Positions 35,880 through 44,509 of a DNA stretch of 64,000 bases are shown here, piece after piece. Within the stretch, counting starts at the first letter, position 1. The number at the start of each line of letters is the position of its first letter. A program made the translations under genes and the position numbers. Below the pieces are notes generated by a model that was not told the DNA's origin, ran no database searches, and saw nothing but the letters and a program-made list of their open reading frames with translations. The DNA comes from Crystallibacter sulfonylureivorans_A (GTDB lineage Bacteria > Actinomycetota > Actinomycetes > Actinomycetales > Micrococcaceae), in contig NZ_JBLKRT010000012.1 in assembly GCF_047607445.1 (NCBI RefSeq), forward strand, positions 1-64,000, given 5' to 3'.

Positions 35880-38665
35880 TTCGTCCCTTCAACCGGCATC
35901 GGCCTGGATGGGGACACAGGCGCAAGCCACTTATCCAGACCCGAATCAAATGGTTTAATTGCTTTCTTAAAACTCAGCGGCTTCGCGCTGTCCCTCATAG
36001 CGTTAAAGACGCGCAAAGAGTTGCTGCCATCCCGGACGGGGAAGGTGGCCTTGATTCTGTCTTGGTAGAGCTGTTCTGGCCCACCACGGGCAGCGATGTA
36101 GGACGTCGCCTCCACGGCCGACTCGACATTTTCTACAACAGGACCGAAGCCGTTTTCTTCGTAGGAGAAATAGCCGGGGCGTTCCGTGTGTCCCCCGCCG
36201 AAGTATTCATCACGATCAAATTGGAAGTAGACGACTGCACTGTCCAGGTACGCAATGTTGAAGGCAATCGATGAGTAGTCGGTGACCATCACTGCGGTCT
36301 CGGCCATCACCTGTTGCACATCGTCGGCGCCGTATCGTTTGATCTCGACGTACTCGGGGACCTCGAAAGCGTCCATGTACGGTTGGGTGTTGGGGTGCGG
36401 CATGAAGGCGATAGTTAGGTCGTACTCCTCGGCTACGGCCCGGAGCTTTGGCGAATGTAACAACGCCTTGTAGTTCCTTACATAGTCGCTTTCTGTGAAG
36501 CCATCGTTATGCTCCCTCGCGGCAGAGCCGGTCAGTGTCTGGCCGACCAAGTAGCTGCGCCAGGTAGGTGCAATAAGTATCAGATTCGGACGTTCTACGG
36601 CTTGGCGCTTGCGCAGCAGCGCGTCATGACGGGGCAGACCTGTGAGCCTGACCTCCTTGGAACTAAACCGGTAGGGCGATCCGTCCCCGGCAATGCTGTT
36701 GTATTCGTCCCTGGTGGAAGTGATGAACAGGTCCACTGACTTCGGGTTCAGCCAACGAGACAGATCTCCCTTGATGATCCCGTGCTGGAGGAAGGTGAAC
36801 CGCCACTGCCGGGATCCGTACTTCTGCGGCAGGGGCTTTACTACATAGTTGTCAATGTGCGAGGAAGCATAATGGTCGGCGGAGAGCATCAGCAGCTTCC
36901 ACTGGAAGGAACCATATTCGACCAGTTTCACGCCAGCCTTCTGGAGCCTGTCCCAGTCGGGAGCGTCGCGGCGTAAAACGTACCACGCATTGATCTTCGG
37001 GCGATTGGCACGCAACCAGTGATACAGCTCTTCGGCACTGTCATTGGCTTCGTTGTCCCGGTCCATTAACACCCAAGCGGACCCATACTTGGCTTTGACC
37101 GCGGGAGACCTCAGCAACCAGGCAGTCCACACATCGAGAAGATTCTCCTTGGTCAACGCCCGAGTGGTCCTGTTGGTCTGGGCTTTGGCCCAGCGCAGGA
37201 AGTATCGTTTGCGCGTGGATTCCCTCTTACGATACCGGACCGGAGTCGCGCGAATCATCGCCTCACGCATCGCGGAAAGCTTGCTAACGTGAAGAGTCGA
37301 ATCGGGCCGATTCGGTTCATTCTGGACGAACCGAACCAAGCGGCCATTGAGCCGAAGCTTTGCCGTGCCTTCCGCGGAGATCCAAAGCGTACGTTCCTTC
37401 AAAACCGTTCGCCGTAAAAAGTTCAAATGTTGAATTTTTGCGTGCCTTGGCTGAACCCGGCGACCCTTAACGAAAATTTCTTCCTCGGGCAACTCGCCTG
37501 TATACCGATACGTCAGCTTGACGAGGTTCTGCAGGGGGTCTAGCGGACGGACTATGGCGTAGTCCGTGACAAATGGAGCGGAGTCGTAGCCCCAAATAAG
37601 GGCCTGCCGCATCCACAGTGCGATCGGCATAGCATCGAAAGCCATGACCGACTCCTCATCTATGTAACCGAGGATCTCAGTTAGCAGAGAGTGGTACTCG
37701 TCAAACACCTCATCGGGTAGCCCTGCACTTGCCGAGAAAATCGCCTGGTCACTCTTGAGATACCAGAAGACATCGTAAAGCACCACATTCTGCAGCCATT
37801 GCGGCACAGTGCCTTTTAGCTCGTTGGCTCGGCGGAGAATGTCGAGGAGGCCATACCGGGGCACGTCGGTGTAGCTCCCAGGATTGCCGTGGCTGGTCTG
37901 CAGTGTGGAAGTACCGTCAGACCTACGGCGGTACAGGTACTTAGACGAGGAAACTATCCCGATCAGCGGGAGTTCGGAACGAAGCAAGTAGTTGGAAACG
38001 AAGTGTGCATCCTCGAACTTCGGACGAATCTGCTCACCAAAGTAGATCTCATGCTCTCTCAGCACAGAAACGCGAAAGAACGCTGTTGTTGCCTGCATTT
38101 GGATGGAGTTGGGATAACCGCGCAAGTCAACGACGCGATTGCCACCCGTAAATCGGCCGCGCAACGGATGCCCGTCCCTGACTTCACCAGTAGTTTCCTC
38201 AAAGAAAATTGGGTTGGTGGCATACAGTACTGCCTCGCGATGGTCCTTGCTAACCATGAACTTATGCGATTCAGCAAAGTAGTCTGCGTCCAGCATGTCG
38301 TCCGGATCGACGAAACAAACCCATTCATGCCTAACCGCGGAGAGTCCGAGGTTTCGGGCCGAAGCCTGACCGCCGTTCTCCTTGTGCAGCACAGTGACAT
38401 TCGAGTGCCGTTCCGCCCAAGCGTCGGCAATTGAACCCGTGTCGTCTGTCGAACCATCATTGACAAGAACTACGTCGAGTTTCTCGAAGCCGTAGTTCTG
38501 CTGTTCCAACGAACGGAAGAAATCGTCAAGATATCGTCCGATGTTGTACATCGCGACCACTAGGGAAAACCCCCCGTGGTTGTCCCGGTCGGGGGTGTTG
38601 GCTGTCGTCTTTGGCTCGTCGCTTGCTGACGCACTCAGATCAAGGCTAGTTGCCGTCATTGTCAC
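35876..38665 (-). CDS. Fusion of GT2 glycosyltransferase and glycerophosphotransferase
   Basis: 929 residues. After a Thr/Ser-rich start, residues 33-about 300 form a GT2 (GT-A fold) domain: FSLVVAMYNIGRYLDDFFRSL, VVLVNDGSTDDT at about 65-76 and the metal-binding VDPDDMLD at about 119-126. Residues from about 530 on form a TagF-type CDP-glycerol transferase domain: ASSHIDNY, FLQHGIIKGDLSRW, VRLTGLPRHDALL, IAFMPHPNTQPY and VTDYSSIAFN. The middle (about 320-520) is a linker with beta character. The protein probably adds a sugar and a glycerol phosphate (or other polyol phosphate) in alternation to a repeating unit. GTG at 38663-38665 is taken as start; ATG at 38659 is the alternative. It overlaps the Stealth gene by 20 bases and the acyltransferase by 4. 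Confidence 0.9.
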   Translation of the reverse strand: MTMTATSLDLSASASDEPKTTANTPDRDNHGGFSLVVAMYNIGRYLDDFFRSLEQQNYGFEKLDVVLVNDGSTDDTGSIADAWAERHSNVTVLHKENGGQASARNLGLSAVRHEWVCFVDPDDMLDADYFAESHKFMVSKDHREAVLYATNPIFFEETTGEVRDGHPLRGRFTGGNRVVDLRGYPNSIQMQATTAFFRVSVLREHEIYFGEQIRPKFEDAHFVSNYLLRSELPLIGIVSSSKYLYRRRSDGTSTLQTSHGNPGSYTDVPRYGLLDILRRANELKGTVPQWLQNVVLYDVFWYLKSDQAIFSASAGLPDEVFDEYHSLLTEILGYIDEESVMAFDAMPIALWMRQALIWGYDSAPFVTDYAIVRPLDPLQNLVKLTYRYTGELPEEEIFVKGRRVQPRHAKIQHLNFLRRTVLKERTLWISAEGTAKLRLNGRLVRFVQNEPNRPDSTLHVSKLSAMREAMIRATPVRYRKRESTRKRYFLRWAKAQTNRTTRALTKENLLDVWTAWLLRSPAVKAKYGSAWVLMDRDNEANDSAEELYHWLRANRPKINAWYVLRRDAPDWDRLQKAGVKLVEYGSFQWKLLMLSADHYASSHIDNYVVKPLPQKYGSRQWRFTFLQHGIIKGDLSRWLNPKSVDLFITSTRDEYNSIAGDGSPYRFSSKEVRLTGLPRHDALLRKRQAVERPNLILIAPTWRSYLVGQTLTGSAAREHNDGFTESDYVRNYKALLHSPKLRAVAEEYDLTIAFMPHPNTQPYMDAFEVPEYVEIKRYGADDVQQVMAETAVMVTDYSSIAFNIAYLDSAVVYFQFDRDEYFGGGHTERPGYFSYEENGFGPVVENVESAVEATSYIAARGGPEQLYQDRIKATFPVRDGSNSLRVFNAMRDSAKPLSFKKAIKPFDSGLDKWLAPVSPSRPMPVEGTK

Positions 38666-40274
38666 TGGTTCTTTCGAATTGACTCGGTACGGGAAGATAG
38701 GAGGCCAGGAACCGCCGGATTAGCCGGTCCGAAGCTTGGCGTTCCTCGTCTGTCTGCTCCGTGGCTCCATCGTTCACGCAGAAGGCATCGTAGGCACGGC
38801 TGCGGGCGATGGCGCTCATGCGTTTTAGCCCGTCCTCGGTGGCTGGGTCCACGTATTCGTAACGGAGCCTTCCAGGAACGGCAGCACCGCTCGCCAATGC
38901 ATGGTTGAGATATAGCGAACCAGCTGCGGCAATATCGCTTGTGGTGCGGAAGACCGCGCCCCTCGTTTCCTTGAAGGCGGCCGGATGGCGGTCCTCAAGG
39001 TCTTCCATGACCGACACCCGCAGGGCAGCGGCCGTATGGAAAAACTTCTGCGTCTGGACCACTCCGAAATCTTGGATGAGGATCTCACGCGCGTTCTTGG
39101 CGGCAGTGGACGAAGCGATCTCGCCAATTACAGGCGCACGGAAGTCGACGAGAGCCCGGGACTGGAAAACCTTGCCGACGCCATTCGGGTGGAAGAAGAG
39201 CTCGGAGGCAACGGGCCGACCCAGCAGCATGTCGTCATTGAGGTAGAGGAAGTACTCTGACAGCCCCGGAATGCGGTGCAGGCAGGCTTCAATCGCATGC
39301 GAGTTGAAGTTCGGCAGTCCGGTTTCATCCGGCCAGATGTCCTTGTGGTCCACTATGTGTACTTTGGGGTTGTCCGTGTTCAGCCACGACGGCGTCTGGC
39401 CAGCTGTAACGATCCAGATGTTGTTGACCCACGGGGCAAACTGTTCAAGTGACCTCAGGCTGTAGCGAAGCTCGTCATGGTCGGCAAACCGGGCGTCGTG
39501 GTGGGCGCGCTCGGTAAAGGCAGCTACGTCCGCAACGCCGGCTGCTTCTGCCTTCTTCTCCAGCCAAGCCGGGTCAGTGCCGTCCACCCAAGTGTAGACA
39601 ACGTCAACCTTGAGCTGTGTCCAGGCCAAATGCTGATAAGCAGACCAAACTTTGGGGACGCCTTGGTCATCACAGTCCGCTGCCTCGACCCGCGACAGGG
39701 ACGTAGCCCGTTCAGTCCACACCGGCGGCTGGAGGATGCCCTGCTCGTCCAAGTCCCAGAACTGGATGTCTACGCCCTGTTGAGGGCCGGCCGTGAAAGA
39801 ACTTTGCACATTGGCACGCACGTATTCCCATATCCGAATCGCCTGCGGAGAGCCAGCGGCACCGGAACTTACGCGCTTCACTATGGGCGCCGCGTGGTTC
39901 TTTTCAGAAACAGCCGCGCAATACCATTGGCCAAGCTGATTCGAGGCCTGCAGGACGCTCCAGACTCGGCCTCTGTCGGAAGCCGCGACGCCGATAGCGG
40001 AGGGTTGGTTACTCCGTCGCGGTACCACCCAAAAGGGGATCCCGGCGTCGTGGAGTATGTCCCTGACCAACTTAAAGGTCTTCAGCCGCTGCTCCGGCAG
40101 TCGCAGCTCGGGATCCATCCGCCAGATCAACGGGACCCGGAAGTGAGTCAGGATGCGGTGATTCTCACTCAGTCCGGACCGGCGAGCATGCCTGACAAAG
40201 GCCCTTGCCGAAACCTGCTTCGATGCCTCGGAATGAACCCTGCGCAGCACCCTCTGCACTGAATTCCTAACCAT
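38646..40274 (-). CDS. Stealth-family sugar-phosphate transferase (copy 2)
   Basis: 542 residues from an ATG preceded by GGAGAG. All Stealth regions are seen: CR1 KVDVVYTWVDGTDPAWLEKK, CR2 HDELRYSLRSLEQFAPWVNN with IVTAGQTPSWL, CR3 with FLYLNDDMLLGRPV, and CR4 with AFCVNDG. It transfers hexose-1-phosphate (from a nucleotide sugar) to form phosphodiester links in a surface glycan. It shares organisation and substantial similarity with the copy at 18580-20112, mostly in CR1-CR3, while the N-terminal 200 residues differ. It overlaps the fused GT2/glycerophosphotransferase by 20 bases and follows tagD by 66 bp. The paired gene order (Stealth, then TagF-type enzyme) occurs twice in the window. Confidence 0.92.
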   Translation of the reverse strand: MVRNSVQRVLRRVHSEASKQVSARAFVRHARRSGLSENHRILTHFRVPLIWRMDPELRLPEQRLKTFKLVRDILHDAGIPFWVVPRRSNQPSAIGVAASDRGRVWSVLQASNQLGQWYCAAVSEKNHAAPIVKRVSSGAAGSPQAIRIWEYVRANVQSSFTAGPQQGVDIQFWDLDEQGILQPPVWTERATSLSRVEAADCDDQGVPKVWSAYQHLAWTQLKVDVVYTWVDGTDPAWLEKKAEAAGVADVAAFTERAHHDARFADHDELRYSLRSLEQFAPWVNNIWIVTAGQTPSWLNTDNPKVHIVDHKDIWPDETGLPNFNSHAIEACLHRIPGLSEYFLYLNDDMLLGRPVASELFFHPNGVGKVFQSRALVDFRAPVIGEIASSTAAKNAREILIQDFGVVQTQKFFHTAAALRVSVMEDLEDRHPAAFKETRGAVFRTTSDIAAAGSLYLNHALASGAAVPGRLRYEYVDPATEDGLKRMSAIARSRAYDAFCVNDGATEQTDEERQASDRLIRRFLASYLPVPSQFERTSDNDGN

Positions 40275-40340
40275 GGATCTCTCCTAAATCAATTCGTCCG
40301 GCACAAGCTGCAGCAGTGCTTTGCGAATGCTGCACGTTGC

Positions 40341-40802
40341 TCAGCTCAGCTCTTTGACGATCTGGCTGATACTGTCCAAAGTCCGCTTCAGCTCCTCGAC
40401 GTGGCGTTCGTCGAAGGCGCTCAGCACCCGCTTCATCTCCGTCGTGGAGATACCGCTGGTCCGAGGCAGGTAGACGACCTCGGCCTTATCCTTGAGGTCG
40501 TCAAACTTTCCGCGCCAGTCCTCGCCGATGCCAAAGACATCGACGCCGTACTTCTCGATGTCCTGGCGTTTCTGCTCCCAGTTTTCCTCAGGGATCGCCA
40601 GATCGACATAGCGGATGGCCCGCACGATTTCGATCCGCTGCTCAAAAGGGACGATAGGCTTCTTGCCCTTGACCGCGTTGAAGTCATCGGTAGAAACACC
40701 GACGATCAGCCGGTCCCCCAGCTCACTCAAGCGCCGGAGGACGTTCAGATGACCAACATGGAACAGGTCGAACGTCCCGTATGTGAGGACTGTCTTGCCC
40801 AC
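40341..40802 (-). CDS. tagD: Glycerol-3-phosphate cytidylyltransferase
   Basis: 153 residues, a single nucleotidyltransferase domain. It makes CDP-glycerol from CTP and glycerol-3-phosphate, the donor for teichoic acid synthesis. The family motifs are TYGTFDLFHVGHLNVLRR (with HxGH) and RTSGISTTEMKR (with RTxGISTT), plus EENWEQK and GIGEDWRGKFDDL. Length is a little above the 129-residue Bacillus enzyme because of an extra C-terminal helix. The GTG start is preceded by GAGG. It directly serves the TagF-type enzymes at 15110 and 35876 and possibly 20296. The neighbouring genes (Stealth, GT2, CDP-alcohol transferase) place it in the main polymer operon. Confidence 0.95.
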   Translation of the reverse strand: MGKTVLTYGTFDLFHVGHLNVLRRLSELGDRLIVGVSTDDFNAVKGKKPIVPFEQRIEIVRAIRYVDLAIPEENWEQKRQDIEKYGVDVFGIGEDWRGKFDDLKDKAEVVYLPRTSGISTTEMKRVLSAFDERHVEELKRTLDSISQIVKELS

Positions 40803-40897
40803 GCCTACACCTCGAACCTTGAATTAACCTTTAATTTGCCTGTTAAGAGTTTAGGCTAACGATTCGACGAACCGGAGCCATTGCACAGCTGAGTTGC

Positions 40898-41827
40898 CTA
40901 GATCACCGGCCAGCGACCTGAGGCGCCCATCCGGATGATGGTGGACCACTTCAGCTTTCGCCTGTTCTCCCCCGGCCCCCACGGATCCTGCTGCCAGCCG
41001 GCACGCCAACCGGCGAACCACGGCTTGAGCTGTCCCAGATCTTTTCGGGAGCGCAGGACCTGGACCAGCGTCCAAGATCCTACGTACGCCCAACTGAAGG
41101 GCCACCGCAGGTTGCGCCGGGCAAGCCAGACCCGATTGCGGGCGTTGAGGCGGAAGAATTCCTCGTGCCGGCGAGGATCAATCACCGGGTGTCCTGCGCG
41201 CAAATCCCCGGCGTACCAGGTGCGGAAACCGGTGTCCCAGACCCGCCAGGCGAATTCAATGCCTTCGTGGGCGTACCAGAAGGTAGAGGGCCAGCCGCCG
41301 GTGCGATCAAACACGTCGCGGCGCATGGCGATGGCCATCTCAACGACGGAAAACACGTTGCTGGATGCGTGGGCGCTGCCCTTGCGGAGCCGCGGGATCC
41401 ACCTCTGCGGCGCGTCAGGGTCCGCCGGGTCTTCGATCCGCGGCTGGATCATGCCGATGTCTGGCCGGTCCCGGAACAAGTCTGCGCAGGAAACGAGGAA
41501 GTCTTCGTCGGGCAACCAGGCGTCGTCGTCGAGGAAGAAGAGGAAGTCCCCCGAGACGTGCGGAACGCCCGCGTTCCTCCCGGCCGGTATTCCCAGGTTT
41601 TCTTCCAAGTGCAGCGACTTGAAGCCTGGGGGCAGCCCTTCGGGCATCCAACCGTTACCGACCACGACCACGTCCAGGCTGACGCCACGCTGGGATTGAA
41701 GTGAGGCAAAGCCGCGTTGTAGATCATCCGGCCGCGTGCCCTGGGTCAAGATGACAACACCGAAGGTTGGCGCCATAGTGGAGTCTCGTGGCGCTGTTGA
41801 ACGTTTCTCCGGCACTGTAGCGCTCAC
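40898..41827 (-). CDS. GT2-family glycosyltransferase
   Basis: 309 residues, soluble, GT-A fold. It begins FGVVILTQGTRPDDLQRGF, with VVVVGNGW and the metal site FFLDDDAWLPDEDF; a later segment SSNVFSVVEMAIAMRR and GWPSTFWYAHEGIEFAWR contains the acceptor-side residues. It resembles rhamnosyl- or galactofuranosyl-transferase-like GT2 proteins of actinobacteria, although the sugar cannot be told. The C-terminal RWPFSWAYVGSW stretch is amphipathic and may attach to the membrane. The GTG start overlaps the upstream CDP-alcohol transferase stop by four bases (GTGA). A 95-bp gap separates it from tagD downstream, possibly an internal promoter or processing site. Confidence 0.87.
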   Translation of the reverse strand: MSATVPEKRSTAPRDSTMAPTFGVVILTQGTRPDDLQRGFASLQSQRGVSLDVVVVGNGWMPEGLPPGFKSLHLEENLGIPAGRNAGVPHVSGDFLFFLDDDAWLPDEDFLVSCADLFRDRPDIGMIQPRIEDPADPDAPQRWIPRLRKGSAHASSNVFSVVEMAIAMRRDVFDRTGGWPSTFWYAHEGIEFAWRVWDTGFRTWYAGDLRAGHPVIDPRRHEEFFRLNARNRVWLARRNLRWPFSWAYVGSWTLVQVLRSRKDLGQLKPWFAGWRAGWQQDPWGPGENRRKLKWSTIIRMGASGRWPVI

Positions 41828-42648
41828 TTTCGCAGCCTCGGTGACGCCATGATCGCCACGAAGTGGCCGATGTTGACCAACAGAACTGCCGGCACCATTA
41901 CGTAGAGCAGCCAGCGCTCCCCTAGTGCCGGAACGCCTGCAACCACCGAAACCACTGAGGCCGCCAAGATCATTAGGCTCATTTCCACCGAATGCAGCAC
42001 CCGGTGGAAGGGCAGGAACCGGGCCAATCGGCGTAACCGTCCGACCAGAGTCGCTGACGGGACTCCCTTCGCCGCGGCGGTGTCCGGCAGCTTATCCAGT
42101 CCGGCCAGCGCCCGACTGGCGTGGACCATCTCGTTCTGCGCCTTGTTCAGCACGATCAGGAACGCCAGCACTGCGCCAAGGAATAGGAGGAAATACGCCT
42201 GTCCCGGATCACTGCCAAGCAGGCCAAGGTCCCCAAGGCAACGCAGTCCCAGCGCGATGGGTATCAAGCCTTCGGTGGTGTAATGGCCGATCTTGTCCAG
42301 GAAGATGCCTTTTGGGCTCTGCGTGCCGCGCCAGCGCGCCACTTCCCCATCACTGCAGTCGAAGTACAACTGAAGCTGCGAGAAGAACACCGCCAGCAGC
42401 GGACCCCAGATGCCTGGGATGAGCAGGCAGGCGGAGATCGCCCAGCCGGACAGGATCATCAGCCCGGTGACGCCGTTGGCGCTGATGGGGGTACGCACCA
42501 GCGCGCTGGTCAGGTAGATGGAGATGTGCCGCAGGTACAGCTCGGCGGTCCAGTGCTCCGCATTCTTGCGGCTGCGCACCTCCGGCGGCTGGGCGACGGC
42601 GCGCAACTGCTCGAGCGTGGGACGCGCCGGGCGGGTGGTACCGGTCAC
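41824..42648 (-). CDS. CDP-alcohol phosphatidyltransferase-family membrane protein
   Basis: About 274 residues, starting at the GTG 42646-42648 that overlaps the upstream GT2 stop by four bases; the frame is open further but antisense to that GT2 gene. Multiple membrane helices. The family signature D-x2-D-G-x2-A-R-x8-G-x3-D-x3-D is present as DCSDGEVAR...GIFLDKIGH, with the last position His instead of Asp. Members move a phosphoalcohol from a CDP-activated donor to an acceptor alcohol, such as in phospholipid or phosphoinositol synthesis. Inside a wall-polymer operon it might make a lipid-linked starter or attach a polyol phosphate, an inference. The Asp-to-His change is at a residue thought to act as base, so activity may differ. 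C-terminal helices follow after a basic loop. Confidence 0.86.
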   Translation of the reverse strand: MTGTTRPARPTLEQLRAVAQPPEVRSRKNAEHWTAELYLRHISIYLTSALVRTPISANGVTGLMILSGWAISACLLIPGIWGPLLAVFFSQLQLYFDCSDGEVARWRGTQSPKGIFLDKIGHYTTEGLIPIALGLRCLGDLGLLGSDPGQAYFLLFLGAVLAFLIVLNKAQNEMVHASRALAGLDKLPDTAAAKGVPSATLVGRLRRLARFLPFHRVLHSVEMSLMILAASVVSVVAGVPALGERWLLYVMVPAVLLVNIGHFVAIMASPRLRK

Positions 42649-43718
42649 GACTTCCTCCGGCTGGTGTCGACAGTGCCAGCGGCGCCGAAGAGCCGGCCGC
42701 GAAGGTAGCCCAAGCCCCAGCTGACGTGGATGCCGGGCAGCACCGCCAGCAAACGAAGTCGTTCCGGCTTGCCTAGACCGCCCGCCATGGTGGCGGACGC
42801 GTAGGCGATGCCTGCACCATAGAGAGCCGGGATCAGGCCGGCGGCAGCCGTAGGGTACTTCAACCAGGCAGGAGAGTGGCGGGTGACCCCCGTTGCCGAG
42901 AGCACAGCGCCGGAAGCGCCGGCCGCCAAGCCCGCCACCAACAGCGGGGGCATGAAGTGCCGTAGGGACTTGCCTTCCCGGTGCCGTCGGGCAAGCTCTG
43001 CACGCCAAATGCCGGCCGCGTAGAACTGCCGTACGAGCTTGCCAAAGTTGGCTCGCGGCCAGTAAGTGACCTTAAGCTCTGGGTCGAACCAGACGTCAAA
43101 GCCGGCCTGGCGCAGCCGCAAGCACATGTCCCAGTCCTGTCCGCGCCACAGGGTCTCTTCAAAAAGTCCTACTTCGTCGAAGACTTCGCGTCGGAAGACT
43201 CCAAGATATGCCGACTCGGCCGGTCCCTCGGGCGCACCGCTGTGGTACGCGGCGCCGCCGAGTCCCAACGGAGACACGTATGCCGCGGCTACCGCCCGCT
43301 GGAACGCGGTCTTCCCTTGGGCGTCCATGAGCCCGCCCACATCTGCCGCACCGGTCCGGCGGAGGGTTTCCACCGCGCGCGCGGTGTAGTGCGGTTCCAG
43401 TTCAGTGTGCGCGTCCACCCGAACTATCACCGGAAACTGAGAGGCCTGAAGAGCAAGATTGAGGCCGGCCGGCGTCCGGCCGGTAGGGCTGGCGACGCTG
43501 CGCAGCCGCGGCTCCTGAGCTTGAAGTTCGGCAACGATCCGGTTGGTGCCATCCGTTGAAGGGCCGAGGGCAACCACCACCTCTTTGGGCCCGTCGTATT
43601 CCTGCCCCAGAATGCTCTGGACGGCATCCTGAATATGCGCAGCCTCGTTGAGAACCGGCATGATGTAGGAAACGCCGGGGCGCTCCTCCAACGGAGGCAG
43701 GGCGGATGTAGAGGCCAC
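42645..43718 (-). CDS. GT2-family glycosyltransferase with C-terminal membrane helices
   Basis: 357 residues. The GT-A domain begins VSYIMPVLNEAAHIQDAVQS, contains EVVVALGPSTDGTNRIV and the metal site IVRVDAHTELE, and ends with the Q-x-x-RW-like GQDWDMCLRLRQAGF. After about residue 260 come two or three hydrophobic segments (LLVAGLAAGASGAVLSATG and LIPALYGAGIAYASATM). The pattern resembles ExoA-type succinoglycan glucosyltransferases, acting on a lipid-linked intermediate at the inner membrane face. The GTG start overlaps the tagH stop by one base (TAGTG). It is likely an early step of repeat-unit assembly. The donor sugar is not predictable. Confidence 0.9.
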   Translation of the reverse strand: MASTSALPPLEERPGVSYIMPVLNEAAHIQDAVQSILGQEYDGPKEVVVALGPSTDGTNRIVAELQAQEPRLRSVASPTGRTPAGLNLALQASQFPVIVRVDAHTELEPHYTARAVETLRRTGAADVGGLMDAQGKTAFQRAVAAAYVSPLGLGGAAYHSGAPEGPAESAYLGVFRREVFDEVGLFEETLWRGQDWDMCLRLRQAGFDVWFDPELKVTYWPRANFGKLVRQFYAAGIWRAELARRHREGKSLRHFMPPLLVAGLAAGASGAVLSATGVTRHSPAWLKYPTAAAGLIPALYGAGIAYASATMAGGLGKPERLRLLAVLPGIHVSWGLGYLRGRLFGAAGTVDTSRRKS

Positions 43719-44509
43719 TATTTCCTGGACTCCCGGTAGGCCTTCACGACTTCCTTCGGGTCGCCGTCCATTTCCAGAACACCCTTATTGATCCAGATCA
43801 CCCGGCTGCAGGTGTCCAGAATGGATTTCATGGAGTGCGAGACCAGGAACACGGTGCCGGCGTTCTCGCGGATCTCCCGGATTCGTGCCTCGCTGCGTTC
43901 GCGGAAGCGCTGGTCCCCCACGGCGAGGGCTTCGTCGACGATCAGAATCTCGTGCTGCTTCGAGGCTGCAATGGCGAACTTCAGCCGTGCCTGCATGCCG
44001 GATGAATAAGTCCGCATAGGCAGATCGATGAAGTCTTCCAGCTCGGCGAACTCCACGATCTTGTCCCGGAGCTCGTTGATCTCTTGCTTAGAGAACCCGA
44101 GAGCCAAACCACCGAGCTGGATGTTCTTTTCGCCCGACAAGTCGGGGATCAAGGCAGCTCCAACACCCAGCAGGTTAGGACGAGAGGTGGCGTAAACGGC
44201 GCCCTGGGCAGGCGGGGTGAGGCCGACCAGAGTCCGCATCAGGGTGGACTTTCCGGAACCGTTGGAACCGATGACTCCAATGGACTCGTTCTCGTACGCT
44301 GTGAACGATATCCCTTTCAGGGCGTGGACTGTCCGCACTCGGCCGGCGGCCCTCTGCAGCAGTGAACGTCCCGTTCCCTTGACCGGTTTGCCACCGGCAT
44401 GGACGTGGTACTTCACGTGGAGGTCGTCCACGACAACCACGGGTTTCCGTCCGTCGGATGTCGCCTCTGTGCCGATCAACTCTTCTCCTGTCTCAGTCAA
44501 CTCGGCCAT
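43718..44509 (-). CDS. tagH: Wall-polymer ABC exporter, ATP-binding subunit
   Basis: 263 residues with one ABC ATPase domain: Walker A GSNGSGKST, the family's GLTPPAQG after it, a signature region MRTYSSGMQARLKFAIA (YSSGM replaces LSGGQ, as in Wzt/TagH-type exporters), Walker B ILIVDEALAVGD and an H-loop VSHSM. It powers export of an undecaprenyl-linked polymer across the membrane with TagG. There is no C-terminal carbohydrate-binding domain, so the substrate is probably not selected by a Wzt-C domain, as in TagH without its extension. A start at ATG 44507-44509 is preceded by GAGGAG and overlaps tagG by 17 bases. Confidence 0.94.
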   Translation of the reverse strand: MAELTETGEELIGTEATSDGRKPVVVVDDLHVKYHVHAGGKPVKGTGRSLLQRAAGRVRTVHALKGISFTAYENESIGVIGSNGSGKSTLMRTLVGLTPPAQGAVYATSRPNLLGVGAALIPDLSGEKNIQLGGLALGFSKQEINELRDKIVEFAELEDFIDLPMRTYSSGMQARLKFAIAASKQHEILIVDEALAVGDQRFRERSEARIREIRENAGTVFLVSHSMKSILDTCSRVIWINKGVLEMDGDPKEVVKAYRESRK

